64,000 nt of DNA from Ascarosepion bandense (GCA_037127315.1 JBBBDQ010001269.1:2483001-2547000), one strand, 5' to 3'. Counted from the stretch's first letter, positions 21,363 to 31,414 are shown. Translations and numbers: made by a program. The notes: generated by a model not told the origin, from the sequence alone.

Positions 21363-21545
21363 TTATTTATTTATTATAGATTATGTTTTAGAACATGTAC
21401 ATAATTTTTTCTATATATGTCCTCTACAATATATAGAAAAAATATGTCCATGTTCTAAAACATAATTTGTAATAAAATATTCACAGCTCTATATATCGAG
21501 CACTGTTTTAAATTAATGTTTTGGACGGATAAAATTCATTCTTCT
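21363..21545. mobile_element. Palindromic short repeat (MITE-like), copy 1
   Basis: ATGTTTTAGAACATGTACATA (21384-21404) is mirrored by TATGTCCATGTTCTAAAACAT (21442-21462), and flanking AATATAT stretches continue the pairing. A tail with CACAGCTCTATATATCGAGC follows. The same palindrome and tail recur at 26318-26500, both times next to TA tracts. Confidence 0.7.
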
Positions 21546-21720
21546 TTCTGTACTCACTCGGATATACATATATATATATACATATATATATTGGGCGGGC
21601 ATAATGACAATATACACGCTAAAAAGTCTGCCTTCTTCTACCGAACGCCCATAGCCCAGAGGTAAAATCGCAGATTGTCACCAATTCGGTCGGGTTTCAA
21701 TACTGGATTAAAAGCAATCG

Positions 21721-21777
21721 GAGTCTAGCCGTACTGATGAGCTGTGATACAGCGAAACAGATCTGTCTGCGGATGAC

Positions 21778-21779
<2 letters not shown>
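21721..21779 (+). ncRNA. Hammerhead ribozyme, complete three-stem motif (copy 1)
   Basis: The core box CTGATGA is at 21734-21740. Stem II is GCTGT/ACAGC with a GAT loop (21741-21753). GAAA is at 21754-21757. The short stem III, with an A-U closing pair, is ACAGATCTGT, followed by C at 21767 as the cleavage nucleotide (GUC). Stem I pairs CCGTA (21729-21733) with TGCGG (21768-21772), including one G-U pair, and after a small internal loop AGTC (21722-21725) with GACT (21775-21778). All invariant core bases are present. Stem III has only a 2-nt loop as a 4-bp stem, so it probably opens to 3 bp or works as a dimer. This is a hand fold. Confidence 0.85.
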
Positions 21780-21820
<41 letters not shown>

Positions 21821-21980
21821 TTCATTCAGCAATGAATTAAAACACTCAGCTATTGGGCCTGTATAATGATAATATACACGCTAAAATGTCTGCCTCCTTC
21901 TACCGAGCGCCCATAGTTCAGAGGTAGAATCGTCAATTGACGCCAATTCGGTCGGGTTTCAATCCTGGGTTAAAAAGCAA

Positions 21981-22042
21981 TCGGAATCTAACCGTACTGA
22001 TGAGCTGTGATATAGCGAAACAGGTATGTCTGCGGATGACTA
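21981..22042 (+). ncRNA. Hammerhead ribozyme, complete motif (copy 2)
   Basis: CTGATGA is at 21997-22003 and GAAA at 22017-22020. Stem II (GCTG/TAGC, one G-U pair) keeps its pairing although one base differs from copy 1. Stem III is ACA/TGT closing a GGTA loop, followed by C at 22030 (GUC). Stem I pairs CCGTA with TGCGG and AATC with GACT (one mismatch). Stem changes that keep a fold, with an unchanged core, are what selection on structure would leave, though two copies are weak evidence. Confidence 0.85.
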
Positions 22043-22167
22043 CATATATTATTTTTGAGACATTCCAACAAAAATACGTAACACTATTTTTCATTTTCAA
22101 GAATACATTTATATTTACAACATTCAAAAACTAATATTAGTAGAATAGGCAATATTTATAATTTCAG

Positions 22168-22488
22168 TCACGCAATTAAGCGCCATACATGATGCACGCT
22201 TCGACGATCATGTCTTGAAAGAGACATGACTGACTGAGCAGAAGATTTTCCTGCCGTAGGTTTCTATTACTTTCTGCAGTAGAGTGGTTATGATCCAAGG
22301 CTATAGAACCCAATCTGCCCCGCTATTTAACCCTTATCTGGAGAAAAAACATCAACGGATTAATACCTTCACTATCGGCTGTTTGTGCGTAAGTGAATGC
22401 AACGAATTCAAATGGAATTCGAACGCGGTTCTCCGATTTCTTGTTCGGAGCCGATATCCATTGTATCATAACGCTCATCTTGTGAAAT
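22168..22488 (-). mobile_element. SINE-A copy, minus strand
   Basis: The plus strand begins with the SINE-A 3' block (GACGATCATGTCTTGAAAGA, about 22203) and ends with the head (CCGATATCCATTGTATCATA). Box B appears as GGAATTCGAAC at 22421. It is moderately diverged. Confidence 0.85.
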
Positions 22489-22644
22489 TATAAGTTCATA
22501 ATTTACCTGTTTTTAAAGAAATAAATTAGCTTACAAAGTTTTAAAATATGCAAAACAACTACAAGAAAATTCTTATTTATTATTATTTCCTAAAGTTTCA
22601 ATCATCTGACAATTTGTCCAAGTTTTGCCAAACATTTCAATTAA

Positions 22645-23389
22645 TCTAAACTTATTTATAATTGGAACTTTGTCTGTGTGTGTGTGTTTGTGTGTGTGTG
22701 TGTCTGTGTGTGTGTGTATCCGTTACATATAGATTCCGAAACGGCTGAACCGATTTTCTTGAGAATTTACACAGTTGTACTATAAGACTCTGCGAGTGTT
22801 CTTAGCTAGGCTTTGTGTCGAGGTACTCCCGATAAATATCGAAAATCGATAATCGAAAAAATCGGGTTATAGAAGGAGTAGTCCGATTTTAATCAAATTT
22901 GATACACTCATAGATAAAGACATGAGAAACGATATTCAGAAGTTTCAAGGTTGCAGTTCTTACAATAGTGCAGAAAATCGATAATATATACATATATATA
23001 AAAGGCAAGATGTTTGTGTGTGTTTCTTTTTATCTGTCTGTATGTCTGTATTTTTGCAGCCGTTTTATTTTAGTTTTTGCTTTGTGTTTGGCTCTAAGTA
23101 GGTATAATTGTAGTTCTTAGTCTCAGCCATGATACCATTTACTCAGAGGACTAATTTAGCCTTCAAAATTCAGTTTACGACAAAAACAATTTATTTGATA
23201 CCGATACCAGTAAATCAAAATTTGACTCACATCCATTCATTTTTCTTTCAGTCTACGGTTTCGCTTTAACTGGAAACAACTATTGCTTTTTAGTCTTTCG
23301 TGTCAACGTCCAAAGAGTCTGAGCTCCAGGACCATGGACTAGTTTTAAAGCTTTCATTACACCCGAGCAACGCCGGGCTATACTGCTAG
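22645..23389 (+). mobile_element. Non-autonomous Helitron-like element, full length
   Basis: It starts TCTAAACTTATTTATAATTG after an A and ends CCCGAGCAACGCCGGGCTAT, ACTGCTAG before a T. A (GT)n-like stretch sits near the 5' end and a (TA)n stretch in the middle (22985-22999). A TTTAATCAAATTTGATACAC block and a GTAGTTCTTAGTCTCAGCCA block are shared with the other copies. No helicase or replication-initiator frame is present. Confidence 0.75.
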
Positions 23390-24619
23390 TAATATGATAA
23401 ATAAATAGTTTTAATAAGCAATCTAATAATATTTTTTATTTTATTTTGAATTCTCAATAAAAACAATATTATTTTACTTTCATATATTTAGGTTTCATTC
23501 CAATTTTAATGATCGCTTTTTAAACCAATAATCATTGATGAAGGGCGAAGGAAATTAAAACAATAGCGGTGTCATCGGAAAACCGCCCTCTTAAAATTAC
23601 GACTTACTGCTTTTTACGTTTCTGCCAGTTTATTTTTTCATACCGATATATGTACTAAACGGAACCTGGAAGTCTAGAACAATGTTATAAATATAATAAA
23701 GAATGGCTACATTTATAACTCAATGATTTGTTGAGGTTCTGTCTTCCTGAAAATCAAAATTTAAAATGTTATTTTTTTAGCTAGGCAAGAACACCAAAGC
23801 CTTTTATTTCTGTCACGGATCTGCAACTAGATAAGTTTGCCGGTGATAGCTACTTTGTTTATTACTATCTTGTAGAGTCGACTAGCTCTTTGTAGATGAG
23901 GTGTCATTTATTAAAGAGAATTAAGTGAGCAAATAGCAGCAGGCAACATACATTTGAACAAATGTTTCTCACTTACAAGACTACGTCAGACGTAGCAGCC
24001 GACACGCAGGCTCAGTCAATAACGTAACAGCATTTTTGCTGACGTCACTGCAATTCGGTTGACCTCATTCTACTACAGTTGAAAAGTTGCGTTCGTTCGT
24101 TTCCTTTCAGCAAACGGCTCCAGTTCTTATTCATAATCGATCTGTACTAGCATTTGCTATCTACCCCGACTTCTTTCTCCTTCGTTTTGTCATATTGTCC
24201 AAGTATTCAAGTTGGGTGTGTCCTTTTTGTCTGTGACTGCAGTAATCTCTCTGTCTGTGTGTCCGATTCTCAGTGTGGTAGTTCAAAATAAAGAATGAAG
24301 CTGGCAATTCAATAATGAGATGATCTGCTCTTCTCATCCTTCAAGTAGTGCAGTTGTTGGTGATTTAGAAAACAGAGCTGCTAAATACAGTTCGAATTCT
24401 AATCTAGTTGGAAAATAATATTTTTTTACTAATAAACATAAATAAGGAACCAGATTCTACATGCAGTGTGTCCCGTCAAAAATAGGGCGCAAGCCATATC
24501 GTTACAAAGGCGAACCAAGTTTTAACTATGAGAAGCATTAGGAATTTTTTTTAAATTTGAAAGGCGCTAATATTTAACACTGGTAAGTTCGTGACCACAA
24601 TCTTAATATAAAATACAAT
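23390..24619. other. Unassigned sequence
   Basis: Somewhat less A+T-rich than its flanks, particularly 23990-24250. I saw no repeat partner, ORF or splice-consistent coding block. If a host regulatory or non-coding exon exists in the window, this is a candidate place, but the sequence does not show one. Confidence 0.3.
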
Positions 24620-24733
24620 ACATTAGATGACACGGTGTTGATAGTAGAAACGGAAATAAAACTAAATGATCTACAAAAGATAGCAAAGGAGAGCGAGATG
24701 AAAGGCCTAAACATAAACTATTGTCGGGGCGTC
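24620..24733 (+). mobile_element. RTE-like reverse transcriptase fragment (catalytic region), left half of a split copy
   Basis: The plus strand reads DDTVLIVETEIKLNDLQKIAKESEMKGLNINY: the second half of the RT catalytic (A)DDT motif and the following helix, as in RTE-clade elements. The frame stops where an unrelated segment of about 0.9 kb begins. The next RT part (GKIQVGNKKIKQVEKFKYLG-like in other copies) resumes near 25650. Confidence 0.75.
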
Positions 24734-25645
24734 AGCCATGCCTAGTACAAAGCCTCTTCCAAACATAGCCGAAAATACCCACATTTAAAGATATCAGAAG
24801 GTTGAAGGTTTTATGTTGAAATGTGAAAGGATAAAATATTTCGTTTCTACATTAAAGTAAAACTTTTATTAACAGAATAACAAAATCGTAAGATAAGAAA
24901 TAAAATGTTCATAGAGGAAATGCTTGTAGTTAATTGTTCAAAGCGAAATGTATGTATTTAAATGTTCCACAGAAATTTGAAGTTCATAGCTGATAGTAGC
25001 AGAATGTGTGTATATAAAAAGATTTAAAAAGGTTGCTAATAAAAGTATGTGTTCTTTTTCTTCTTATGACCAGAGAAAAAGTGAAAACAAACGTCAGGCA
25101 ACAAAGGAGATTTTACTTATCGGAGTCAGTTGAAGTATCTTGTTGTTCTTGTTATCTTTGACGGTTTGTGGATGAAGATGAAGAAAGGAAAATTGGAAAG
25201 AGAGGTAGAACGAATGTGTGACGCGCCCTTACGTCCGGGTCGGCAAATCAAATTTCACATTGCGACTAGTTCCTTCAGATTCGCTCCCATGTCGACTGGT
25301 CAAGAGACGTGGTTTAAGTAATGGTATTTAGCATGTGACTAGATCGAAACCACATACCTATTTTCTAGGTGTTAAGAAAAATTGACCGGGGTCATAGATC
25401 AATTTGCTATTGCCCATCCAATCAGAACCCAGAATCTTAACTTAATCGTAAACTAATTTGTAAAAATTGTTTTGGTCTGGGTTTTTAAAAGTGTTTTTAG
25501 TCGTTTTGATTCATTTTTGCAGGTGTGATAATTTTACTTTGTTCGTTTGAGTAAAATTGTTAGATGATATATGATTTGAATCTTATACGATGCAAAACCC
25601 AAATAAATGGTTATTAGCAAAACGATAACGCTAAAATTCTAATTA
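24734..25645. mobile_element. Insert of about 0.9 kb splitting an RTE copy, possible solo LTR
   Basis: It lies exactly between the two parts of an RTE reverse transcriptase. It begins TGTCGGGGCGTCAGCCATGC, a style seen at LTR starts. It holds TGTATATAAAAAG (25010-25022) as a possible TATA box and AATAAAAG near 25038. I could not identify a CA end or a target duplication, so the solo-LTR reading is only a suggestion. A 63-codon frame at 25130 has no recognisable domain. Confidence 0.4.
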
Positions 25646-26265
25646 CAATTCGGGAAGGCTAAAATCAAGCAGGTATAGAAATTTAAATACCTGGGAAGTG
25701 TTCTAACGGAGTACGGATAGTGTGACACTGAGATCCGAAGGCGTATTTGTAAAGCTAAGAACACATTCCAAAAGCTGAATAGAGTATTAAGCGACAGGAA
25801 CAGTTCGCTGGAAACAAAGAAACGAATGTTGGACTGATATGTAATGTTTGTTCACCTGTATGCTAGCGAATACTGAACAATCTCATTAAAGATTAAGGAA
25901 AGGCTCTAAGCAACTGAAACATGGTTCTACAAAGGATGCTGAGGATACCATGCACGTAACATGTGAGCAATGAGGAAGTTTTGGAGAGAATGAAAACGAA
26001 AAGAAAACTTATACTTAACATCAGGTGGAGATAGCTGAAGATTCTGCAACACGAAAAAAGAGGGCTTGGTGAATCTGATAATCACAGGTCGGAAGGGGAC
26101 AAGAGAGACAGATGTAAACGGCGCGTGACATTCTTAAGAAGCTTAAACGAATGGAAGGCAGATCAGGGTTTGGGAAAATCAAAGAGAGAAATATATGGAG
26201 AGTCATGATCGGCCAATGTTGAAGGGACATGGCACATAAAAAAACGTGGCACAGATAATTGACTG
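25646..26265 (+). mobile_element. RTE-like LINE 3' part, right half of the split copy
   Basis: The reading KIKQV.KFKYLGSVLTEYG, then TEIRRRICKAKNTFQKLNRVLSDRNSSLETKKRMLD (about 25725-25835), ETWFYKGC near 25917 and IITGRKGTREDR (26075-26110) is that of LINE-B. The 3' end is AAGGGACATGGCACATAAA (26221-26240). Several frameshifts are present. It is the only LINE-B copy here with part of its RT palm still upstream. Confidence 0.8.
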
Positions 26266-26277
26266 AAATTCCTGTCT

Positions 26278-26280
<3 letters not shown>

Positions 26281-26317
<37 letters not shown>
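26281..26317. repeat. (TA)n microsatellite
   Basis: About 18 TA units. Confidence 0.9.
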
Positions 26318-26321
<4 letters not shown>

Positions 26322-26493
26322 ATTTTATTTTAGAACATGTACATAATTATTCTATACATATATATAGAATAATTATGTCCATGTTCTAAAATATAATTTA
26401 TAATAAATATTCACAGCTCTATATATTATATATCGAGCACTGTTTTAAATAAATGTTTTGTCCGTTGTAAGAATTCTTCGTTCTGTATTCACT

Positions 26494-26497
<4 letters not shown>
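26318..26497. mobile_element. Palindromic short repeat (MITE-like), copy 2
   Basis: Same palindrome and tail as 21363-21545: TTTTAGAACATGTACATAAT is mirrored by ATTATGTCCATGTTCTAAAA, followed by the CACAGCTCTATATATTATATATCGAGC tail. Confidence 0.7.

Positions 26498-26527
<30 letters not shown>
26498..26527. repeat. (TA)n microsatellite
   Basis: About 15 TA units. Confidence 0.9.
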
Positions 26528-26530
<3 letters not shown>

Positions 26531-26862
26531 GAAATGATATGTTTGAACATTAATTTTGATCGATACTCGTATTTAAGTAGATATTCTGTTTATAATCAAA
26601 CAGTATCATATATTCAGACTGATCGTCATTCATGGCCGAGAGGTTTCAGACGCGCCAGATCATTTGGTGGTTTTCCATAAGTCGATAGGGGTCTCAGGTT
26701 CGAATCCTGCCAAAAGACACACATTTTAGAAATAAAAATTTATCGTAAATAATCAGGTTGGTAGAAATAGATATATAATACTGTTTGATTATAAACAGAA
26801 TATCTACTTAAATACGAGAATCGATAAAAAATAATGCTCAAACAAATCATTTCAAATAGTCG
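26528..26862. mobile_element. Inverted-repeat element carrying a tRNA-like sequence
   Basis: Its left arm (26528-26610) contains TTAAGTAGATATTCTGTTTA and TAATCAAACAG. The right arm (26776-26860) is its reverse complement, through GATAATCGATAAAAAATAATG and ending near AAATCATTTCA. The arms are about 80 bp. Between them lie the tRNA-like sequence (26625-26718) and a linker. Terminal inverted repeats suggest a DNA-transposon-derived element that acquired a tRNA-like gene. Confidence 0.7.
26625..26721 (+). tRNA. tRNA-Leu/Ser-type pseudogene inside inverted-repeat element
   Basis: It has a GTCATTC acceptor strand, a D-arm region with box A (ATGGCCGAGAGGTTTCAGACG), a 5-bp anticodon-type stem CGCCA/TGGTG around GATCATT, a long variable region, and an intact T arm CAGGTTCGAATCCTG (26693-26707, box B). 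The long variable arm and the GGCCGAGAGGT start point to the leucine/serine class. The loop lacks the usual U33 and the acceptor 3' strand pairs poorly, so I call it a pseudogene or SINE-type head, not a working tRNA. Confidence 0.6.
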
Positions 26863-26911
26863 GTTGTTTAAAGGCCATTTCGTTAATCTTCGTTAATTTC
26901 CGTAACATGAT

Positions 26912-27035
26912 GACTATCGTAAATAATCAGGTTGGTAGAAATAGATATATAATACTGTTTGATTATAAACAGAATATCTACTTAAATACCAGTATCGATC
27001 AAAAATAATGTTCAAACAAATCATTTCAGATTGTG
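26912..27035. repeat. Extra right arm of the inverted-repeat element
   Basis: TCGTAAATAATCAGGTTGGT, ATACTGTTTGATTATAAACA and GAATATCTACTTAAATACCA repeat the right half of the preceding element in the same orientation, so that half is duplicated. Confidence 0.75.
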
Positions 27036-27164
27036 TTTTGTTTATAACCAAGTTTCGTTAATCTTCGTGTGTGTGTGCTTACATTTTAAGGGATCCTGAA
27101 GTGTAAACAGTCTTATATTAATTCTACTAACACATTATCTTTGATAATGGACATTTTATTGTAA

Positions 27165-27270
27165 AAACTATTGTCCTCATCTTTATTGCCATTTATAGGA
27201 CATTTCGACCGTTGTACGCTCCGGCCTCCTTCAGGTACCAGAAATTTCGAACCGAAACCTTTATTACAAT
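27165..27270 (-). repeat. PLE-type inverted terminal repeat, left arm, with decayed hammerhead-like motif
   Basis: On the minus strand CTGAAGGA...GGCCGGAGCGTACAACGGTC, GAAA (27206-27203) resembles the hammerhead-like motif at 39.6 kb but has lost the CUGANGA box. It is the inverted partner of 27645-27785; both hold GGTTCGAAA or GGTTCGGTT, TTTATTACAATCAC and the GAGCGTACAACGG block. Confidence 0.6.
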
Positions 27271-27619
27271 CACTGGCGTATATGATTCTTACCCATGATA
27301 GTCATGAGTTATCTCCCTTAATAGAGAACGTCACTGGAAGCTACATAAACTTAAGGAATCAGCACATATGCTAGGCTACAAAAATCTCTTAATCCGACCA
27401 AGCATAGAGATGAACCAGTATGGGAACCAGTAATATTGAGAGCCAGAGAAAATCATTAGTGTCAAATTGCAATATAAGCTCTGGTAAAAAGTACTAAAGG
27501 AAATTATTAAGATCAAAAAATACTACAGAAAGCCATTAACATAAAAAAATTGCAATATAAACTCTGGTAAAGAAGGCTAACTGGACATTAGGTTTTTACA
27601 TCCCGGAAATTCAGTTCTT

Positions 27620-27785
27620 GTCCTTAAGGACATGTGGCCCAGTGGATATACACGTAGACGGTGATTGTAATAAAGGGTTCGGTTTGAAATCCTTAGCACC
27701 GGAGCGTACAACGGCCAAAACGTCGTACAAATGGCAACAATAATCTAAACAATATAGTGGAACTAATACCTCATTACAAAAATAT
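27620..27785 (+). mobile_element. tRNA-headed SINE-like unit with PLE tail (decayed)
   Basis: The head TGTGGCCCAGTGGATATACA contains a box-A-like segment also found at 39387. The tail has CACCGGAGCGTACAACGGCC followed by AAAACGTCG, a decayed version of the 39602-39640 motif. It forms the right arm of an inverted repeat with 27165-27270. Confidence 0.55.
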
Positions 27786-27869
27786 TGACAAATACGGTAT
27801 TATCAATTTGAAGAGTTTTAGTCAGCAGCCAGTCATATCAGCAAAACTCACACCTCTTTAAGTTAAGGT

Positions 27870-28700
27870 CCTGGGTATGACGGTAAAGTGCATCCGGCAG
27901 CAAGGCCTCTGATTGGGAGGTTGTGAGGAGCATAGAACCACCTCCTAATTACTGTTGTTCTCGGATCTACCCTGACCCGGAGTGGTAGCACCTGTTAGGG
28001 TCCTATCTGTGGGCAAATAGTTAAACCCCAAAATGTGGGTCAAAACCCCATTAAAATATAAAAATAGACTTTTATAAAAAAAAATATATACATTTTTAAG
28101 GAAACATATTACCAAAAATACAATTTTGAAAAAAAGAAAATTATTGTCATAATAAATTATTGAAGGAAAAAATTATTGCTATAATGCATTATTAAAGGAA
28201 AAAATTATTGTCATAATACATTATTGATGGAACAAATATTGCCATAATAGAGTTTTGAAGAAAAAATAAATTTACCATAATACATTATTGAAGGAAGAAT
28301 ATTGTTATAATACAGTACTGAAGAAAAAAAAATTATTCACATAATGCATTATTGAAGGAAAAAATATTATTGCCAGTATACAGTTTTGTAGATTAAAAGT
28401 TATTGCTATTATTGAAGAAAAAAAATATTTCCATAATACATTATTGAAGGAAAAAAAGTATTGCCATAATACATTTTTGAAGGGAAAAATGTTACCAGCA
28501 ATACTTTTTAATACAAAACTAGAAGACATCGTGAGTTTCCAAAACAAAAATTACATCAAAATCTAAATAAATCAACCTTCTCACTATAACTGAACATTCA
28601 AAAATACCTTAAAACACTATAATTTTGGCATTAAATATTTCACAGATGTTGATATGCCGTTAAACAAAACTCAAACTCGAACTCTTTGGATTAAATCACT
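27870..28700 (+). repeat. Interspersed repeat R1, second copy
   Basis: The head at 27873-28000 matches 2735-2860 (TGACGGTAAAGTGCATCCGG). It is followed by the tandem region 28090-28510 and an edge with AAATCAACCTTCTCACTATA at 28567. It is longer than the first copy because its tandem part is expanded. Confidence 0.65.
28090..28510. repeat. A+T-rich tandem repeat, unit about 30-37 bp
   Basis: About a dozen imperfect units of the form TACATTATTGAAGGAAAAAA with TATTGCCATAA follow one another. Unit lengths vary, as expected for replication slippage. The minus-strand frame of 80 codons here is this repeat read through. Confidence 0.85.
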
Positions 28701-29312
28701 GGATTACTTCAACCAACGATTTTATCGACTGGGTTATGCGTCCTTACGTTCATCTTGAATAGGACAACAACGATGAAGACAACAGTCCAAACTATTTAAT
28801 TAGTACAAACAAACTGACTCCTACATTGAAAATAATTGCATTAAAAAAATGGCAAATAAAATCTCGAATTGTAGGCGGAGATAGGATAAGAAGTATGAAG
28901 TTAAACAAGAGTTATCCAAGTAAATGAATTCATGTTAGGATAGTTAGTTCATTATGGATGAGATATTCCCTATTGAACTTTAAATTAACTAATAAGATGT
29001 GTTGTTTGGTAACAAAAAAAGCGAAGTAAATTGCAACTAACCTTATTATCAGTAATTTATTTTCTTTCTTAAAAACCGAGGAGAGAAAAATGCTAAGAGA
29101 AATTAATTAAAAACCGCTAAACCCGTACCTATAGGCAAAATTTTGCAGTCTTCGCTATTACGCTTCACAGTACAATAACCAGAGGCAACCAGAAAACACA
29201 AAATATATCACTAAGAATAATTTTTAACTCTTGTTCAAACTTATAAGAAGATCAGACTATTTGTACTCAATAAAGTTTGGTTTTGAACAAATTGACCTTC
29301 TGAGCCTATCTA
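28701..29312. other. Unassigned A+T-rich sequence
   Basis: No coding signature or repeat partner was recognised. Confidence 0.35.
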
Positions 29313-30029
29313 TCTAAACTTATTTATAAATAGAACTTTGTCTCTGTGTGTGTGCGTGTCCGTTACCTATAGACTCCGAAACGGCTGAACCTATTTTCTT
29401 GAATATTTATACAGTTGTACTATAAGCGTCTGCGAGTGTTCTTAGCTAAGTTTTGTGTGGAGGTACCCGCGATAAATATCGAAAATCGATAATCGAAAAA
29501 ATCGGATTATAGAAGGAGTAGTCTGATTTTAATCAAATTGGATACACTCATAGAGAAAGGCATAAGAAACGATATTCAGAAGTTTCAAGGTTATAGTTCT
29601 TACAATAGTGCATGAAATCGATAATATATATATATATATAAAAGGCAAGATGTTTCTGTGTGTGTCTGTTTATCTGCCTGTATGTCTGTATTTTTTCAGC
29701 CGTTTTATTTTAGTTCATGCTTCGGGTTTGGCTCAAAGTAGGTATAATTGTAGTTCTTAGTCGCAGCCATGATACCATTTACTCAGAGGACTTATTTAGC
29801 CTTCAAAATCCAGTTTACGATGAAAAAAACTTATTTGATATCGATACCAGTAAATCAAAATTTGACTTACATCCATTCATTTTTCTTTCAGTCTACGGTT
29901 TCAGTTTAACTTGAAACAACTATTGCTTTTTAGTCTTTCCTGACAACGTCCAAAGAGTCTGAGCTCCAGGACCATGGATTAGTTTTAAAGCTTTCATTAC
30001 ACCCGAGCAACGCCGGGCTATACTGCTAG
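29313..30029 (+). mobile_element. Non-autonomous Helitron-like element, full length
   Basis: It starts TCTAAACTTATTTATAAATA after A and ends GAGCAACGCCGGGCTATACT, GCTAG before T. It is collinear with 22645-23389 throughout, so these two copies are close relatives. A frame of 65 codons at 29717 is not conserved in the other copies. Confidence 0.8.
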
Positions 30030-30324
30030 TCTAGTGTATAAACATGAACACGTGAGATTACGTTACACCGATGTAATAAATTGAAATTGTTTTGATACGA
30101 AGGCATACACAAAGGAGAGGAAACAGCTGCACTCTCATCAAATAGTAAACTGAGACCATATATGTGGAGTAGCTTTCTGTGACGTTGATACAACTAGCCT
30201 TATGTCTTAGGTGGGATTTTCTCCTTGTTCTTGATTAGAATCTATGACAGCTCCAGTTCTGTTTTCAATGCTTAAATTTTCTTTACGATAACTACCATTT
30301 CAAATGAGCATTGTGGTGCTAACG
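30030..30324. other. Unassigned sequence
   Basis: Nothing recognised. Confidence 0.35.
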
Positions 30325-30735
30325 GCCCAGTCAGTCATGTCTCTTTTGAGACATGATCGCCCAAACGTGTATCACGTATGGCATTTAATTGGGTGACTGA
30401 CCATTTCTAATAATGTCTTCCAGTTTTTCTGTATATCAGAAATCGGGGCGCCGAGTTGAATTCCCTGCTTTCACTTAAGCACAAATATCCTTGGGAAAAA
30501 TATTAATCCGACTTTTCCCTCCAGTTATGGGTTAAAAAACAGAATGGATTGGGTTCTATAGCCTAGGCTTTCAACCAGTCTACCGCAGAAAGTAAGGGCA
30601 ACCTACTACATGATAATTTCGGCCCAGTGAGTCATGTCACTTTTGAAACATGATCGCCTAAGCGTGTATCACGTATGGCATTTAACTGACTGACTGACCA
30701 TTTCTAATGTCTTCCAGTTTTTCTGTATATTCCGT
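30325..30735 (+). mobile_element. SINE-A 3' piece plus 5'-truncated SINE-A inside a duplicated flank
   Basis: A 3' piece (30327-30395) ends at the CACGTATGGCATTTAA block. A larger copy missing its tRNA head (about 30440-30690) follows. The flank GACCATTTCTAAT(AAT)GTCTTCCAGTTTTTCTGTATAT occurs at 30399-30440 and again at 30694-30732. So a segment of roughly 290 bp was tandemly duplicated, or recombination between SINE copies produced the pair. Confidence 0.7.
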
Positions 30736-31369
30736 TTTGTCCATCATTACAGTCGCATTGCCTTTTTTTGCAGGTAGAAAGATGGTGTTGTCATCCCTCT
30801 GAAGGATTTTGATTGCAGTTTCGTGACCTTGGATTTGAGCAGTTTGGATTGTCTTGTATCCATTTCACTTTCCATCTTAGCGCAACCGGCCGTACCTGAA
30901 GAAATTTCAAAAATGTTTTTTCGATTAGGACAATGATGTTTAAATATGGTATCTGCTTGATGGTTGTTGCGAAATTGTGACCCTTGTTTAATAGTGACTC
31001 TTCAGAGACACTCAACAGATGCTGATTAATATTGATTACTAACTTTACTGGGGAGTGATTAATTTTGTGTCACCTTTTGATCTTTTAATCTGCTCAATTG
31101 TCGTACTTAGACTGCATTGAATTCTTCTTTGAAAGATCATGCTGTATCCGCTTTCAGCCTTCTCACAGGGTCATTTTGTTGAGGAAGACCTCAAGCTTCT
31201 GGGAGATATAAGATTCCAATTTTTGTTTTATCCAACGGTTAGATTGGATTCTCTCTAGAACAAAGGCGTGTCACGATTTTTCTGCGATCAGACAAACAGG
31301 GAGATTTGGTGTCAAGCCTGAAAGGAAGAGTCGTAAGTCTGTGAATCGATGTAGGAATGTTAGATAGTT

Positions 31370-31372
<3 letters not shown>
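30736..31372. other. Unassigned sequence
   Basis: No gene or repeat partner was recognised. Confidence 0.35.

Positions 31373-31414
<42 letters not shown>

Larger units (their letters stand above)
21590..22050 (+). mobile_element. Tandem pair of tRNA-headed units, each ending in a hammerhead ribozyme
   Basis: Two units follow one another. Each starts with ATAATGA(C/T)AATATACACGC, then GCGCCCATAG and a box A (TAGCCCAGAGGT in unit 1, TAGTTCAGAGGT in unit 2). A box-B-like GGGTTTCAAT(A/C)C(C/T)GG is followed by a short linker and a hammerhead motif. The predicted cleavage sites, after 21767 and after 22030, are 263 nt apart. The first unit ends in TA repeats (21779-21818) before the second begins. 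Tandem hammerheads of this kind can release monomer RNAs, as in retrozymes and schistosome SINE-like elements. Here transcription, cleavage and circularisation are inferred. Confidence 0.8.

Noticed and set aside
23390..24619. Possible host promoter or non-coding exon in the less A+T-rich stretch
   Set aside because: No coding block, splice pair or CpG cluster is clear enough to support a feature.
26625..26721. Functional suppressor-type tRNA reading UGA (TCA at the anticodon position)
   Set aside because: The base before the putative anticodon is not U and the acceptor stem pairs poorly. It is more likely a pseudogene within a mobile element.
28090..28510. CRISPR-like array
   Set aside because: Units vary in length and sequence with no constant repeat and unique spacers, and the context is an animal genome.
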